A stretch of 64,000 nt of DNA from Lysobacteraceae bacterium. GTDB taxonomy: Bacteria > Pseudomonadota > Gammaproteobacteria > Xanthomonadales > Rhodanobacteraceae. Positions 34,815 to 43,563 of this stretch are shown here, one piece after another (position 1 is the first letter of the stretch; every line of letters starts with the position of its first letter). The stretch is from the NCBI GenBank assembly GCA_004143945.1, contig SEHB01000003.1, positions 124,001 through 188,000 on the forward strand, read 5' to 3'. The notes below the pieces were generated by a model. That model was not told the origin of the DNA and ran no database searches. It saw only the letters and a program-made list of their open reading frames with translations. The translations under genes and the position numbers were made by a program.

Positions 34815-35309
34815 TACACTCTCCAACGTCAGAGTTGTCACAGCTCGGGACAAGTGCTCTCCCATCCATGGGAACGACCAAGACGGTCCACCAAAAAACC
34901 CTCGGCAGTGGACGATACTAACAAGATTCTTACGCCTTGGGAATCCCTGAGCAGCGCCTTAACTTGTGGCGTATTCGCGAAGAAAATCATCGACTTGCAG
35001 CACCCGCAGGTATGCGGCAGTGCAGTGTGGAAGACACTTGCGCGCGCGCTGGAAGCGTGCCTGCGACCGGCCCGATCGGGGTGCGTGCACGCTTGGGTGC
35101 GGCGAGGGGCGGACCGCTGCGGTCGGGTCGGGACGGCGCGGCCGGCCACGCGGGAGAGGTCACGCGGCCTGCATCTGCGCGAAGTGCGTGCCCCAGGCAG
35201 GGAGGGCGGATCGCGGGAGCACCCGAGGAGGGCCCGGACCGCGAATCCGATGCGACTCTCGGTTGCGCGCGGAGCGCTCCGACGTCACGCGCCAACGACC
35301 GGAAGCGGA
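34815..35309. other. Intergenic region upstream of the TonB receptor
   Basis: These 495 bases hold no gene I trust. The part nearest the receptor (about 34880-34995) is distinctly AT-richer than its surroundings and includes, on the minus strand, TAGTAT (34916-34921) as a possible -10 and a GGGATTCCC palindrome near 34940-34948, so the receptor promoter and its control are probably here. The right half (35000-35309) is GC-rich and featureless. Confidence 0.45.
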
Positions 35310-36314
35310 CTACAGGTCTTGGCGGTACTGGATGTACGGCGTGCGCGCCTTCGCTTCCGCGTCGGCCGCCGAATCGATCGGCGTCGACCAGAGGTTCTGC
35401 GCGCCGACGCTGAGTTCGCCGCTCCACGGCGTCCGCCATGAAACGCCGAGGTCGAGCGTCGACCAGCGCTTGCCGGCGAGCACGGGATCATCGCTGCTGA
35501 GCACGTGGCCGATGATCGCACCGCGCAAGGAACCCGCGTCGAGGCCGAGGCTCAGCGACAGCTGCTCGAGGTCGAGGCCGGGGCCGAGCGGATCCATGCC
35601 CGCGCCGAGTTCGGAGGCGCGACCACGCCCGAATGCCGCGGCGACGTCGAATGCCGCCTGCTTGCCGAACTGCCAGCGTCCGCGCGCATACATCGATACT
35701 TCGCTGTCGAGCGCGTACAGGCCGCCCTCGGGCAGGCCGAGCAGCGGCGTCGTGCCGAAGCCGAATCCGGTGAATGCAGCAGGACCGTCTTCACGCTCCA
35801 GCCAGGAGAGGCCATACGCGAGATCCAGTCCTTGCGTCGCGCTGGTCCAGCCGAGGCCGAGCGAACCGGCCACCGAACCCTGCGTCCACGCGCGATCGGC
35901 GTGCGCGTCACAGGTCTCGCCGCCGCACGCGAGCGTCGCGCCCGCGAGGTAATGGCCGAGCGTCGCATCGAGGTGCAGGCCGCTGTTGCCGAACAGCCAG
36001 CTGAGGCCGCCGCCGCTCGAGCGGCTGCCGGCGAGGTGCCAGGTCGAAGGACCACCGTAGGCAGGCGTGGCCTCGATCGGCGAAACCTGCCAGTCCTGCG
36101 GCAACGGCACGACCGCGAGCAACTGGCCGTTCGCACCGGACCAGATCGGAAGCACCCGCGTCGCGTGGTCGGTGAAGGGCTGTCCGGCCGGATCGATCGC
36201 GAGCAGTTGCTCGACCATCGGCGTGGACGAAGCAGGAACGATCGACGGCAGCGTCTGTGCCGTTCCCGCGAGGGGCAACAGCAGCAACGCCAGCCAGGCC
36301 ATCGACAACCGCAT
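35310..36314 (-). CDS. Probable outer-membrane beta-barrel protein
   Basis: A 334-aa exported protein with a signal peptide (MRLSMAWLALLLLPLAGTAQ). The mature part alternates short hydrophobic and Gly/aromatic strands (GGLSWLFGNSGLHLDATLGHY, then SLGLGWTSATQGLDLAYGLSW and GALYALD-like turns) as expected for a beta barrel, ending TPYIQYRQDL without a terminal aromatic. I do not recognise a named family. Two cysteines (ACGGETCD) probably form a loop disulfide. The ATG at 36314 is the start that leaves the signal peptide at the N-terminus; the open frame extends to 36410. It is divergent from the subtilase gene. Confidence 0.72.
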   Translation of the reverse strand: MRLSMAWLALLLLPLAGTAQTLPSIVPASSTPMVEQLLAIDPAGQPFTDHATRVLPIWSGANGQLLAVVPLPQDWQVSPIEATPAYGGPSTWHLAGSRSSGGGLSWLFGNSGLHLDATLGHYLAGATLACGGETCDAHADRAWTQGSVAGSLGLGWTSATQGLDLAYGLSWLEREDGPAAFTGFGFGTTPLLGLPEGGLYALDSEVSMYARGRWQFGKQAAFDVAAAFGRGRASELGAGMDPLGPGLDLEQLSLSLGLDAGSLRGAIIGHVLSSDDPVLAGKRWSTLDLGVSWRTPWSGELSVGAQNLWSTPIDSAADAEAKARTPYIQYRQDL

Positions 36315-36665
36315 CTTCACGCTTCGATCCAGATCACGGGGGTAAAGATCGCGCCGCCGCCGGGGAGTTCCCGAGCGACATTGGCACGCAGACATCTTAG
36401 CGCCTTTCACAAAAAACTAACAGCGCTTCAACGGCCTGCGACAGGCCTCAAGTGTGGTCGCGTTCACGTCCCGGCAAGCCCGTCTCCATCCACGTCCGGA
36501 CGCGCGGCGATGCGCGTTCGTCGCAGGTTCGCGCGCGCCGACCTTCCCCGGGCCGGGCACGGCTCCGTCAAGCGGCGTATGCCGGAAGTTGTGCTGCCAA
36601 GCGCGTGGGTCGCCGCGCATACTGGGCCGGTTGCCACCTCCGCCATCTTCCTGGGGACTTTCGTC
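36315..36665. other. Divergent promoter region, outer-membrane protein / subtilase
   Basis: These 351 bases separate two divergent exported-protein genes. An AT-rich patch at 36394-36420 contains, on the minus strand, TAAGAT as a possible -10 for the outer-membrane protein and a run of T. I see no strong rightward promoter for the subtilase and no ORF of interest. Confidence 0.4.
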
Positions 36666-39600
36666 ATGAACACCCTGCCTCGCCGCACCGCCCTCGCCAT
36701 TGCGTTCTCGATCGCGCTCGGAAGCGCGGGCGCCCTCGCCGCCGACCTGGTTCCGGCCGCCCTGCCCTCGATCGATGCGATCGACGCCGCGCGCGGCGAC
36801 GCGGACCTGCTGATCCTGCGAGCGGGCGTGTTCGATCCGAGGACCCAGCACCTCGACCTGCAGGCGATCGGCGCAGCAGCTGCGGCCCCGACCACATACG
36901 CGATCGTGCAGTTCGAACCGGGCCGGCTCGACGCGCGCAGCACGCTCGCGCGCGCGGGCATCGAGTTCCTCGGCTACGTGCCGAACAACGCGTACTACGT
37001 GCGGCTCAACGGGGTGACGCTGGAATCGCTGCAACGCGACGCCGCCGTGCGCTGGGCCGGTCCGCTGCAGCCTGCGCTCAAGCTCGACCCGCGCCTGTGG
37101 CAGGCGGTGCGCGCCAATTCACCCGCGCTGCAGAACGATGGTCGCCACGAACTCATGATCGAGGCGTTCGACGGCGTGTCGTCGGCGCGCATCGAGGCCG
37201 CGATCCTGCGCGCGTTGCCTGATGCAGAAATCACGTTGCGCAGCGTGCGCGCGGATGCCGCGCCTTACGTGCGCGTGCGCGTCGCCGCCGCGTCGCTCGA
37301 CGCATTGATCGACACGGCGACCGCGCTCGACGGCGTGGCCTGGGTGTCGCCGTGGCGCGACACGCACACGATGAACGCGGGCGGCATCGGCGCGCTGCAG
37401 GGGAACCTCACGGGCACCTGCCCCGGCAGCGGCGCGATCTGCGGGGTCACGCCGATGTTCGACCAGGGCCTCACCGGCAGCGGCCAGATCGTCGCGGTGG
37501 CCGACTCCGGCACGACGCCGAATGCGGCGTGGTTCACTGCACTCGACCGCGGCCAGGGTCCGCACACCGAAGTCACGTTCGCCGAAAACCCGCCGCCCGT
37601 CCTGCCGGGCATCGGCACGCTGCATCCGGACAACAAGATCATCGCGTACTGGACGCAGCCGGGCGGTCCGATCGACTACGACGCGAACTCGGGCCACGGC
37701 ACGCACACCAGCGGCACCGTGCTCGGCGACGCCGCCGGCACGTTCGGCGCGAACACCTACCTGCCCTCGACGCCGTACCTGCCCAATCACGAGATCGCCG
37801 ACGGCATGGCGCCCAACGCGCAGTTGCTCATGCAGGACATTGGTCCCGCGTCGCCGACCGCGGTGATCGCTCAGGATTTCGAAGGCACGATGCTGCAGGC
37901 CGTCGCCGCCGGCGCATACATCCACAGCAACAGCTGGGGTTCGGACAACGGCGCGCAATACACCGCGGAAGACGCGAACGTCGACCGAGCGACCAGCAAG
38001 CGCGAAAGCCTGCTCGTCGTGATCGCGGCGGGCAACGACGTGGCGGGGCCGATGGCGGTCGGGTCGCCCGGCGTCGCGAAGAACGCGGTCACGGTGGCCG
38101 CGCTCGGGCATGCGGGCAGCCTCGCCAAGGCCGGTTTCTCGAACGCGGGCCCCACCGCGGATGGCCGCATGAAGCCCGACGTCGCCGCGCCCGGCAGCAG
38201 TACCGTGTCGGCCGACAATGCCGGCACCGTCACGCCGACGATCAGCGCGCCGCTGACCGCGACGATGTCGGGCACCTCGATGGCGACGCCGACGGTCGCG
38301 GGCAACGCGGCGCTGGTGCGCCAGTACTTCGTCGACGGCTTCTATCCGCGTGGATTCCGCAACAGCGCCACCGGCGCGGACGTCGTGTTCGCCGACGGCT
38401 TCGACGGCGTCACGCCGCCCCTGCCGCAGGGCGCGCCGCTGGACGCGTTCAATCCGAACGGCCCGGTGCTCAAGGCCGTGCTGCTCAATGGCACGGTGCA
38501 GACGACGAGTCCGTCGGCCTTCCCGAATACCGGCACCGGTTGGGGTCGTCCGTGGCTGGATGCGAACCTCTGGTTCCGCGACACGATGCCGGGCGGCGAC
38601 GACAGCCGTCGCCTGCGCGTGTTCGAGCGCCCGAACGCAGCCGGCATGGAAACCGGCGACGTGCACGAGTACACGCTCGCCGATGTCGAGGCCGGTTTCG
38701 AATTCCGCGCGACGCTGACCTGGTTCGACCCCGAAGCCGCAGCCGGTGCCGCATCGACGCTGGTCAACAACCTCGACCTCGAGGTCGTCGCGCCGAACGG
38801 CACCTACCTCGGCAACGTGTTCGCGGGCAACGTCTCGGTCCCGGGCGGCAGCGCCGACGCGAAGGACACCGTCGAGCAGGTGCGCCTGCTCGCACCCGTC
38901 GCGGGCAGCTACACGCTGCGGGTGAAGGCCACCTCGGTGCCGGGCAATGGCCGTGCGAACACCGATCGACAGGGTTACGGCCTCGCAGTCTCGGGTCGCT
39001 TCGGCATCCCCGATCCGGTGCCGCTCGCCGCGCCGACCGCGTTGATCATCGATGCGAACGGCAGCGCCGGCATCGACATCGATGCGACCGCCCCGGGTGC
39101 CGCGCAGGGTTACCAGCTCTACCGCGCCGACGATGCGACCTGCGCGACCGCGGCCGACGGCGATTTCCACCTCGTCGCGCACGGCAGCGCGCTGCCGCTG
39201 GTCGACGACCGCTCCCAGGGCGGCTACAGCTACGCGTACAAGCTGCGCGGCGTGCAGGGCGACGTCGAAGGCGAGCTGTCGGCCTGCATCGACGTGGTGT
39301 CGGCCGACGACTGCACGCTCGCACCGGACTTCGACGTGCTCTCGGTCGATGCCGACGCGAGCAACGCGAGCTGCTCGGTCAATCTCGCCTGGGCGCCCGG
39401 CGCCTCGAATTGTCCTGCCGCTGGCGCGATCACGTATTCGGTCGAGCGCGACACCGATCCGTATTTCGGTGCACCGGTGACGCTCGCGAGCGGGATCGTG
39501 CCGACGACGTTCAGCGATTCCACCGTCGCGAACGGGACGCCGTACTACTACCGCGTGCGCGCGGTCGACGCAGTCGGCAACGCATCGGTGCCATCGGCGG

Positions 39601-40232
39601 TCGCCAACGCGACGCCGAGCGGTGTCGACGGTCCCGACCCGGGCAGCTTCCTCGATGACGTCGACACGCACACGTACATGACGATGCAGTCGCCGTGGCA
39701 GATCACCGACACCGCGGCGTCGGCGGGCAGCCACAGCTACCACAGCAGCAACGACGACGAGCCCTACATCGACAATGCATGCTACGCGATCACGACACCG
39801 CCGCTGACGCTGACGGCCGGCGCCGCGCTGAGCTTCCAGGCGCGCTACGACATCGAGTACCAGTGGGACGGTGCGGTGATGGAGATCTCGACCGACGGTG
39901 GCGGCAGCTGGAGCGACCTGCCACCCGACGGCGGCTACCCGAGTTCGTTCGCGCAGACGCAGAATCCGCCGCTCAACACTTGCGGCTACGCGGCTTCGCA
40001 TGGCGCGTTCAACGGCGTGACCACCGCGGCCTCGAATGCCAATCCCGGCAACGGCACGGTGGCCGCGGTGTTCAAGCCGTTCACGCGCAACCTCGCGGCG
40101 TTCGTCGGGCAGACCGTGCAGATCCGCTGGCGCATGTCGACCGATCCCGCGGTCGGTTTCGACGGCTTCTTCCTCGATCAGGTACAGATCAGCGGCGCCG
40201 CCGGTCCGGGCAGCTACATGTGCACGCCCTGA
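36666..40232 (+). CDS. Secreted subtilisin-family (S8) serine peptidase
   Basis: A 1188-aa exported protease. The signal peptide is MNTLPRRTALAIAFSIALGS to about residue 26. After a propeptide-like region come the triad residues: Asp280 in VAVADSG, His344 in SGHGTHTSG, and Ser538 in MSGTSMATPTVAGNAAL. The oxyanion Asn lies in VVIAAGNDV. Next comes VFADGFDG, an unusual insertion at about residue 575, then a P/proprotein-convertase-like beta domain (about 650-780), a fibronectin III-like region (about 850-980) and a C-terminal jellyroll-like module with paired cysteines. It probably degrades extracellular protein. An intrinsic terminator-like hairpin follows its stop. Confidence 0.93.
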   Translation: MNTLPRRTALAIAFSIALGSAGALAADLVPAALPSIDAIDAARGDADLLILRAGVFDPRTQHLDLQAIGAAAAAPTTYAIVQFEPGRLDARSTLARAGIEFLGYVPNNAYYVRLNGVTLESLQRDAAVRWAGPLQPALKLDPRLWQAVRANSPALQNDGRHELMIEAFDGVSSARIEAAILRALPDAEITLRSVRADAAPYVRVRVAAASLDALIDTATALDGVAWVSPWRDTHTMNAGGIGALQGNLTGTCPGSGAICGVTPMFDQGLTGSGQIVAVADSGTTPNAAWFTALDRGQGPHTEVTFAENPPPVLPGIGTLHPDNKIIAYWTQPGGPIDYDANSGHGTHTSGTVLGDAAGTFGANTYLPSTPYLPNHEIADGMAPNAQLLMQDIGPASPTAVIAQDFEGTMLQAVAAGAYIHSNSWGSDNGAQYTAEDANVDRATSKRESLLVVIAAGNDVAGPMAVGSPGVAKNAVTVAALGHAGSLAKAGFSNAGPTADGRMKPDVAAPGSSTVSADNAGTVTPTISAPLTATMSGTSMATPTVAGNAALVRQYFVDGFYPRGFRNSATGADVVFADGFDGVTPPLPQGAPLDAFNPNGPVLKAVLLNGTVQTTSPSAFPNTGTGWGRPWLDANLWFRDTMPGGDDSRRLRVFERPNAAGMETGDVHEYTLADVEAGFEFRATLTWFDPEAAAGAASTLVNNLDLEVVAPNGTYLGNVFAGNVSVPGGSADAKDTVEQVRLLAPVAGSYTLRVKATSVPGNGRANTDRQGYGLAVSGRFGIPDPVPLAAPTALIIDANGSAGIDIDATAPGAAQGYQLYRADDATCATAADGDFHLVAHGSALPLVDDRSQGGYSYAYKLRGVQGDVEGELSACIDVVSADDCTLAPDFDVLSVDADASNASCSVNLAWAPGASNCPAAGAITYSVERDTDPYFGAPVTLASGIVPTTFSDSTVANGTPYYYRVRAVDAVGNASVPSAVANATPSGVDGPDPGSFLDDVDTHTYMTMQSPWQITDTAASAGSHSYHSSNDDEPYIDNACYAITTPPLTLTAGAALSFQARYDIEYQWDGAVMEISTDGGGSWSDLPPDGGYPSSFAQTQNPPLNTCGYAASHGAFNGVTTAASNANPGNGTVAAVFKPFTRNLAAFVGQTVQIRWRMSTDPAVGFDGFFLDQVQISGAAGPGSYMCTP

Positions 40233-40259
40233 TGCGGTAACGTCGGCGATTGGAGGAAC

Positions 40260-40293
40260 ACACCGGCGCGGAGATCCCGCGCCGGTGTCGTTT
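40260..40293 (+). terminator. Terminator after the subtilase gene
   Basis: ACACCGGCGCGG (40260-40271) pairs perfectly over 12 bp with 40277-40288 across a five-base loop, followed by CGTTT. It starts 28 bases after the subtilase stop. The U tract is short, but position and stem favour an intrinsic terminator. It also argues against a mtgA start upstream of it. Confidence 0.75.
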
Positions 40294-40318
40294 CCGCAGG
40301 CGGCGTACCGGAGGCCCG

Positions 40319-41035
40319 TTGTCGAGCACGCGCAAACGTTCGTGGCCACGGCGCGTGCTGCGTGCGCTCGCGCTGGGGCTGGTCGCATGGATCGCGCTCG
40401 GCATCGTCGCCGTGCTCGTGTTGCGGTTCGTGCCGCCGCTGGCCTCGTCGGTGATGCTGCAGGACTGGATCGGCGCACGCCTCGCGGGCGACCGCGACTT
40501 CGAACTGCGCTATCGCTGGACGCCGTGGGCGCAGGTCGCACCCGCGTTGCCGATCGCGCTGGTCGCCGCCGAAGACCAGAAGTTCCCGCTCCACCACGGC
40601 TTCGACATCGATGCGATCCGCGGCGCGCTCGTCGAGGCCGGCGAGGGCGAACGCCTGCGCGGCGCGAGCACGATCAGCCAGCAGGTCGCGAAGAACCTGT
40701 TCCTGTGGAATGGCCGCAGCTTCGTGCGCAAGGGCCTCGAGGCCTGGTTCACGCTGCTGATCGAGACCTTGTGGCCGAAACAGCGCATCCTCGAGGTCTA
40801 TCTCAACATCGCCGAGTTCGGGCACGGCACGTACGGCGCCGGAGCGGCCAGCGAGCGCTACTTCCGCAGCACGCCTGCGCGGCTGTCGCCGCACCAGGCC
40901 GCGCTGCTCGCGGCGGTGCTGCCCAATCCGGCCCGTTTCAGGGTCGAGCGTCCCTCGCCTTACGTACTGCGCCGCGCGGCGTGGATCCAGCGCCAGGCGA
41001 ACCAGCTCGGTGGCCCCGAGTACCTGCGGCGCTGA
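40319..41035 (+). CDS. mtgA: Monofunctional peptidoglycan transglycosylase
   Basis: Inner-membrane enzyme that polymerises lipid II into glycan strands. It is 238 aa with a TTG start, preceded by GGAGG at five bases; E. coli MtgA has 242. One N-terminal helix (about residues 14-37) anchors it. The GT51 domain has the catalytic Glu85 in LVAAEDQKFPLHHGFD, then GASTISQQVAKNLFL and KQRILEVYLNIAEFGHGTYGA, followed by AASERYF. A longer frame from 40250 would cross the terminator hairpin, so the TTG start is preferred. Convergent with the ars operon. Confidence 0.92.
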   Translation: MSSTRKRSWPRRVLRALALGLVAWIALGIVAVLVLRFVPPLASSVMLQDWIGARLAGDRDFELRYRWTPWAQVAPALPIALVAAEDQKFPLHHGFDIDAIRGALVEAGEGERLRGASTISQQVAKNLFLWNGRSFVRKGLEAWFTLLIETLWPKQRILEVYLNIAEFGHGTYGAGAASERYFRSTPARLSPHQAALLAAVLPNPARFRVERPSPYVLRRAAWIQRQANQLGGPEYLRR

Positions 41036-41052
41036 CCGGGGCGACGGTCCGG

Positions 41053-42114
41053 CTACGCCGGGGGCAACGCACGTTCGTACCAGCCTCGGCTGCGATTGAC
41101 GATGTCGACGACCGCGAGCATCAGCGGCACTTCGATCAGCACGCCGACCACGGTCGCGAGCGCTGCACCGGACTCGAAGCCGAACAAGGCGATCGCGACC
41201 GCGACCGCAAGCTCGAAGAAGTTGCTTGCGCCGATCAAGGCCGATGGCCCGGCGACGCAGTGCGCCTCGCCGACGACGCGATTGAGGCCGTAGGCGAGCG
41301 CGGAATTCACGACGACCTGGATCGCGATCGGCACGGCCAGCATCGCGATCACGAGCGGTTGGCGCAGGATCGCCTCGCCCTGGAAGCCGAACAGCAGGAC
41401 CAGCGTCGCGAGCAAGGCGAGCATCGACCACGGCTGCAGGCGCCGCGTCGCCGCCTCCACCCCGCCGGGGCGCCGCGCCACGAGGCGCCGAAGCAGCTGC
41501 GCGAGCGCGAGCGGCGCCAGGATGTAGAGCAGCACCGAAAGCAGCAGCGTGTCCCACGGCACCGAGATCGAGGCGACGCCGAGCAGCAGCGCGACGATCG
41601 GCGCGAACGCGAACACCATGATGGTGTCGTTCAGCGCGACCTGGGTCAGCGTGAAGTGGGCCTCGCCGCGCACCAGCTGGCTCCAGACGAACACCATCGC
41701 GGTACACGGCGCGGCGGCGAGCAGGATCAAGCCCGCGATGTAGCCGTCATGCTCGGCCGCGGGCAGCCACGGCGCGAACACGTGGCGTACGAAGATCCAC
41801 CCGAGCAGCGCCATCGAGAACGGCTTGACCGCCCAGTTCACGAACAGCGTGACGCCGAAGCCACGCCAGTGCCTGCGCACGCCGCCCAGCGCGGCGAAAT
41901 CCACGCGCATCAGCATCGGCACGATCATCACCCAGATCAGCGCGCCGACCACGAGGTTGATGCGCGCGACCGTGAGCAAGGCGAGCGCTTCGAACACGCC
42001 CGGCAACCCGTGTCCGAGTCCGATGCCGACGAAGACGCACGCAGCCACCCAGAGGCTGAGGCCTCGTTCGAACAGGCCCAGCGGAGCGTGCCGCGGCGTC
42101 GCCGACGCAGTCAT
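41053..42114 (-). CDS. ACR3-type arsenite efflux permease
   Basis: A 353-aa inner-membrane protein with ten helices that exports arsenite. The key helix-4 cysteine, C137, lies in AAPCTAMVFVWSQL, the ACR3 hallmark; other conserved blocks are ALIWVMIVPMLMRVDF, VNWAVKPFSMALLGW and ALNDTIMVFAFAPIVALLLG. The name arsB is often used loosely, but this is the Acr3 family, not the ArsB of E. coli. It is the last gene of the leftward ars operon; its start overlaps the arsC stop (ATGA). It probably receives the arsenite made by ArsC or released by ArsI. Confidence 0.95.
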   Translation of the reverse strand: MTASATPRHAPLGLFERGLSLWVAACVFVGIGLGHGLPGVFEALALLTVARINLVVGALIWVMIVPMLMRVDFAALGGVRRHWRGFGVTLFVNWAVKPFSMALLGWIFVRHVFAPWLPAAEHDGYIAGLILLAAAPCTAMVFVWSQLVRGEAHFTLTQVALNDTIMVFAFAPIVALLLGVASISVPWDTLLLSVLLYILAPLALAQLLRRLVARRPGGVEAATRRLQPWSMLALLATLVLLFGFQGEAILRQPLVIAMLAVPIAIQVVVNSALAYGLNRVVGEAHCVAGPSALIGASNFFELAVAVAIALFGFESGAALATVVGVLIEVPLMLAVVDIVNRSRGWYERALPPA

Positions 42115-42602
42115 CGCGTCTCCTCTGCGATCTGCCGCAGCGCGGAAGCCGCTGCGAGGCCATCGAGCTTGTCGGCCGGCAAGGCCAGCAGCAATTCGAC
42201 GCGTCGACGCAGCGTCGCGAATGCATCGCGATACGCGGCCCGTCTCGAGTCATCGTCGCCCGAAACGGCGGCGGGATCCGGCACGCCCCAGTGCGCGAGC
42301 GCTGGATGCCCGGGCCAGATCGGACAGGCTTCGCCTGCGGCGTCATCGCAGACCGTGATGACCATATCCATCTGCGGTGCCCCGGGGACCGCGAATTCGT
42401 CCCACGCCTTGCTGCGCAGGCGGTCGGCCGGATAGCCGAGCGCGGTCGCGAGTTCGACCGCATGCGGCTGCACCCGGCCGGTCGGCCGGCTGCCCGCGCT
42501 GAATGCGTTGAAGCGCCCCGCGCCGAGTACGCCGAGCAGAGCCTCGGCCATGATGCTGCGCGCGGAGTTGCCGGTGCAAAGAAACAGGACGTTCCCGGCC
42601 AT
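42111..42602 (-). CDS. arsC: Arsenate reductase, thioredoxin-coupled (LMW-PTP fold)
   Basis: A 163-aa enzyme reducing arsenate to arsenite. The P-loop CTGNSAR (C9-x5-R15) is the nucleophile, and a further redox pair C85/C93 (VITVCDDAAGEACPIWPG) lies at the spacing of thioredoxin-coupled ArsC. The rest matches the LMW phosphatase fold (AFSAGSRPTGRVQPHAVE). A frame extension upstream overlaps arsI and is not part of the gene. Thirteen bases separate it from arsI. Without a glutaredoxin-type partner here, thioredoxin is the likely reductant. Confidence 0.93.
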   Translation of the reverse strand: MAGNVLFLCTGNSARSIMAEALLGVLGAGRFNAFSAGSRPTGRVQPHAVELATALGYPADRLRSKAWDEFAVPGAPQMDMVITVCDDAAGEACPIWPGHPALAHWGVPDPAAVSGDDDSRRAAYRDAFATLRRRVELLLALPADKLDGLAAASALRQIAEETR

Positions 42603-42615
42603 CTGGGCGCCTTCC

Positions 42616-43119
42616 TCAACCGCAGCACTTCGCCGCGCCGACCGGCGCCGGCCCGCAGCAGCCCGAGGCCGGTTGCGTCGCGGTCGCCGCCGTCGTCGCA
42701 GCCGACCCGGCACGCGGTCCGCAGCATGCGGCTTCCGTCGCGGGGTCGAAGTACGTCGTCGCTTCGCCGTGCGTGTGGAACGTTTCCCAGCGCAGGCCCT
42801 GCGGGTCGGCGGTCCAGTACTTGTCCGAGTGGGCATAGCAGCATGTCGTGCCGGTCTCCTCGAGCGCGATCGCATCGGCCGCGGCGAGTCGCGCACCGAT
42901 CTCGGCGAGCTCTTCCGCAGTCTCCGATTGCACGCCGAGGTGGTCGACGCCGGGTTCGCGTTCGCGCCGCGACATCGCGAAGTTCACGCGCGGGTCTTCG
43001 AGCATCCACTTCGCGTAGTCGGGCTTGACCACGCTCGGCACGCTCGCGAACAGCGTCGAGTAGAAGCGGATGCTCGCGTCGAGGTCGCGCACGTTGACGT
43101 GCACATGGAAGCGTTTCAT
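42616..43119 (-). CDS. arsI: ArsI-type C-As lyase (VOC dioxygenase) with Cys-rich tail
   Basis: A 167-aa vicinal-oxygen-chelate protein that in characterised members cleaves the carbon-arsenic bond of trivalent organoarsenicals using Fe(II). Metal ligands fit the family positions: H5, H60 (GVDHLGVQ) and E112 (RWETFHTH). The substrate-binding vicinal pair C93-C94 sits in TTCCYAHSDKYW. Unusual is the C-terminal tail of about 40 residues with three CCG motifs (C132-C133, C154-C155, C165-C166) separated by Ala/Thr-rich linker, which could bind extra As(III). Also related to CadI. The start overlaps the arsR stop (ATGA). Confidence 0.92.
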   Translation of the reverse strand: MKRFHVHVNVRDLDASIRFYSTLFASVPSVVKPDYAKWMLEDPRVNFAMSRREREPGVDHLGVQSETAEELAEIGARLAAADAIALEETGTTCCYAHSDKYWTADPQGLRWETFHTHGEATTYFDPATEAACCGPRAGSAATTAATATQPASGCCGPAPVGAAKCCG

Positions 43120-43463
43120 GGGCGGTTTCTCCGGCTGGGTCGGGGTGGGCGGCAGGTCGCGGCGGGGACGCATGCGTTCGCGTCGCCGCAGCAGTTCTCG
43201 GTGAGGAACGCGAGCAGCGCCTTCATGCGCGCGTAGTCGGCATGGCAGGTGATCGAACGCCCGTCGCGCGCATCCACGACGAGTCCCGCGCGACGCAGCG
43301 CATGCAGGTGATGGGTCAGGGTTGCCGGAGGAATCCCGGTCCGCGCCTGGAGTTCGCCGACGGCGAGGCCACCTGGTCCCGCCTGCACCAGCAGGCGGTA
43401 CAGCGCGAGGCGATGCTCGTGCGCGAGCGCGGCCAGTGCGGCGACGGCATGCTTCGATTCCAT
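43116..43463 (-). CDS. arsR: ArsR-family arsenic-responsive repressor
   Basis: A 115-aa winged-helix repressor (SmtB/ArsR fold; LAHEHRLALYRLLV, then GIPPATLTHHLHALRRAGLV). The As(III) site is not the classic alpha-3 CxC but C-terminal: C91-C92 and C98 (ENCCGDANAC), the same CC-x5-C spacing described for the Acidithiobacillus-type ArsR. It would release operator DNA when arsenite binds. It is the first gene of the operon, with an ATG at 43463 only about ten bases from the predicted transcription start. Confidence 0.93.
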   Translation of the reverse strand: MESKHAVAALAALAHEHRLALYRLLVQAGPGGLAVGELQARTGIPPATLTHHLHALRRAGLVVDARDGRSITCHADYARMKALLAFLTENCCGDANACVPAATCRPPRPSRRNRP

Positions 43464-43509
43464 GATTCTAGAATACTCGAATTATAGAGGATGCACAAGG
43501 ACCGTCACG
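43464..43509 (-). promoter_or_regulatory. ars operon promoter and operator
   Basis: On the minus strand a perfect TATAAT (43481-43486) is preceded at 16 bp by GTGACG (four of six matches to the -35 consensus). Between -10 and the arsR ATG is CTAGAATACTCGAATTATAG (43469-43488), an imperfect palindrome (six of eight arm pairs) that overlaps the -10, as expected for an ArsR operator. The leader would be about ten bases. Confidence 0.75.
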
Positions 43510-43563
43510 AGGGCGCACCGCCGAGTCGGTTAGCATTCGAAGCCCGTGCCGATCCAGAAAGCC

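Noticed and set aside
34838-34990. Possible 50-aa peptide (MIFFANTPQVKALLRDS...) upstream of the TonB receptor
   Set aside because: No ribosome site, no family, and the sequence overlaps the likely receptor promoter; the lower GC is better explained by regulation.
31830-35441. 1203-aa rightward frame opposite the TonB receptor
   Set aside because: Shadow rich in Val/Arg/Glu with no domain, opposite a certain TonB receptor gene.
40250-40318. Longer mtgA start at TTG 40250
   Set aside because: It would include the subtilase terminator hairpin in coding sequence and add 23 Arg-rich residues; TTG 40319 has a good Shine-Dalgarno sequence.
37119-40541. 1140-aa leftward frame opposite the subtilase
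   Set aside because: Shadow frame; the subtilase triad and signal peptide prove the other strand.
42603-42896. 98-residue N-terminal extension of arsC
   Set aside because: Runs over arsI in another frame and is Arg-rich; the CTGNSAR motif belongs near the N-terminus.
43116-43463. SmtB-type zinc sensor instead of ArsR
   Set aside because: The CC-x5-C site at the C-terminus and the arsI-arsC-acr3 genes downstream indicate arsenic sensing.
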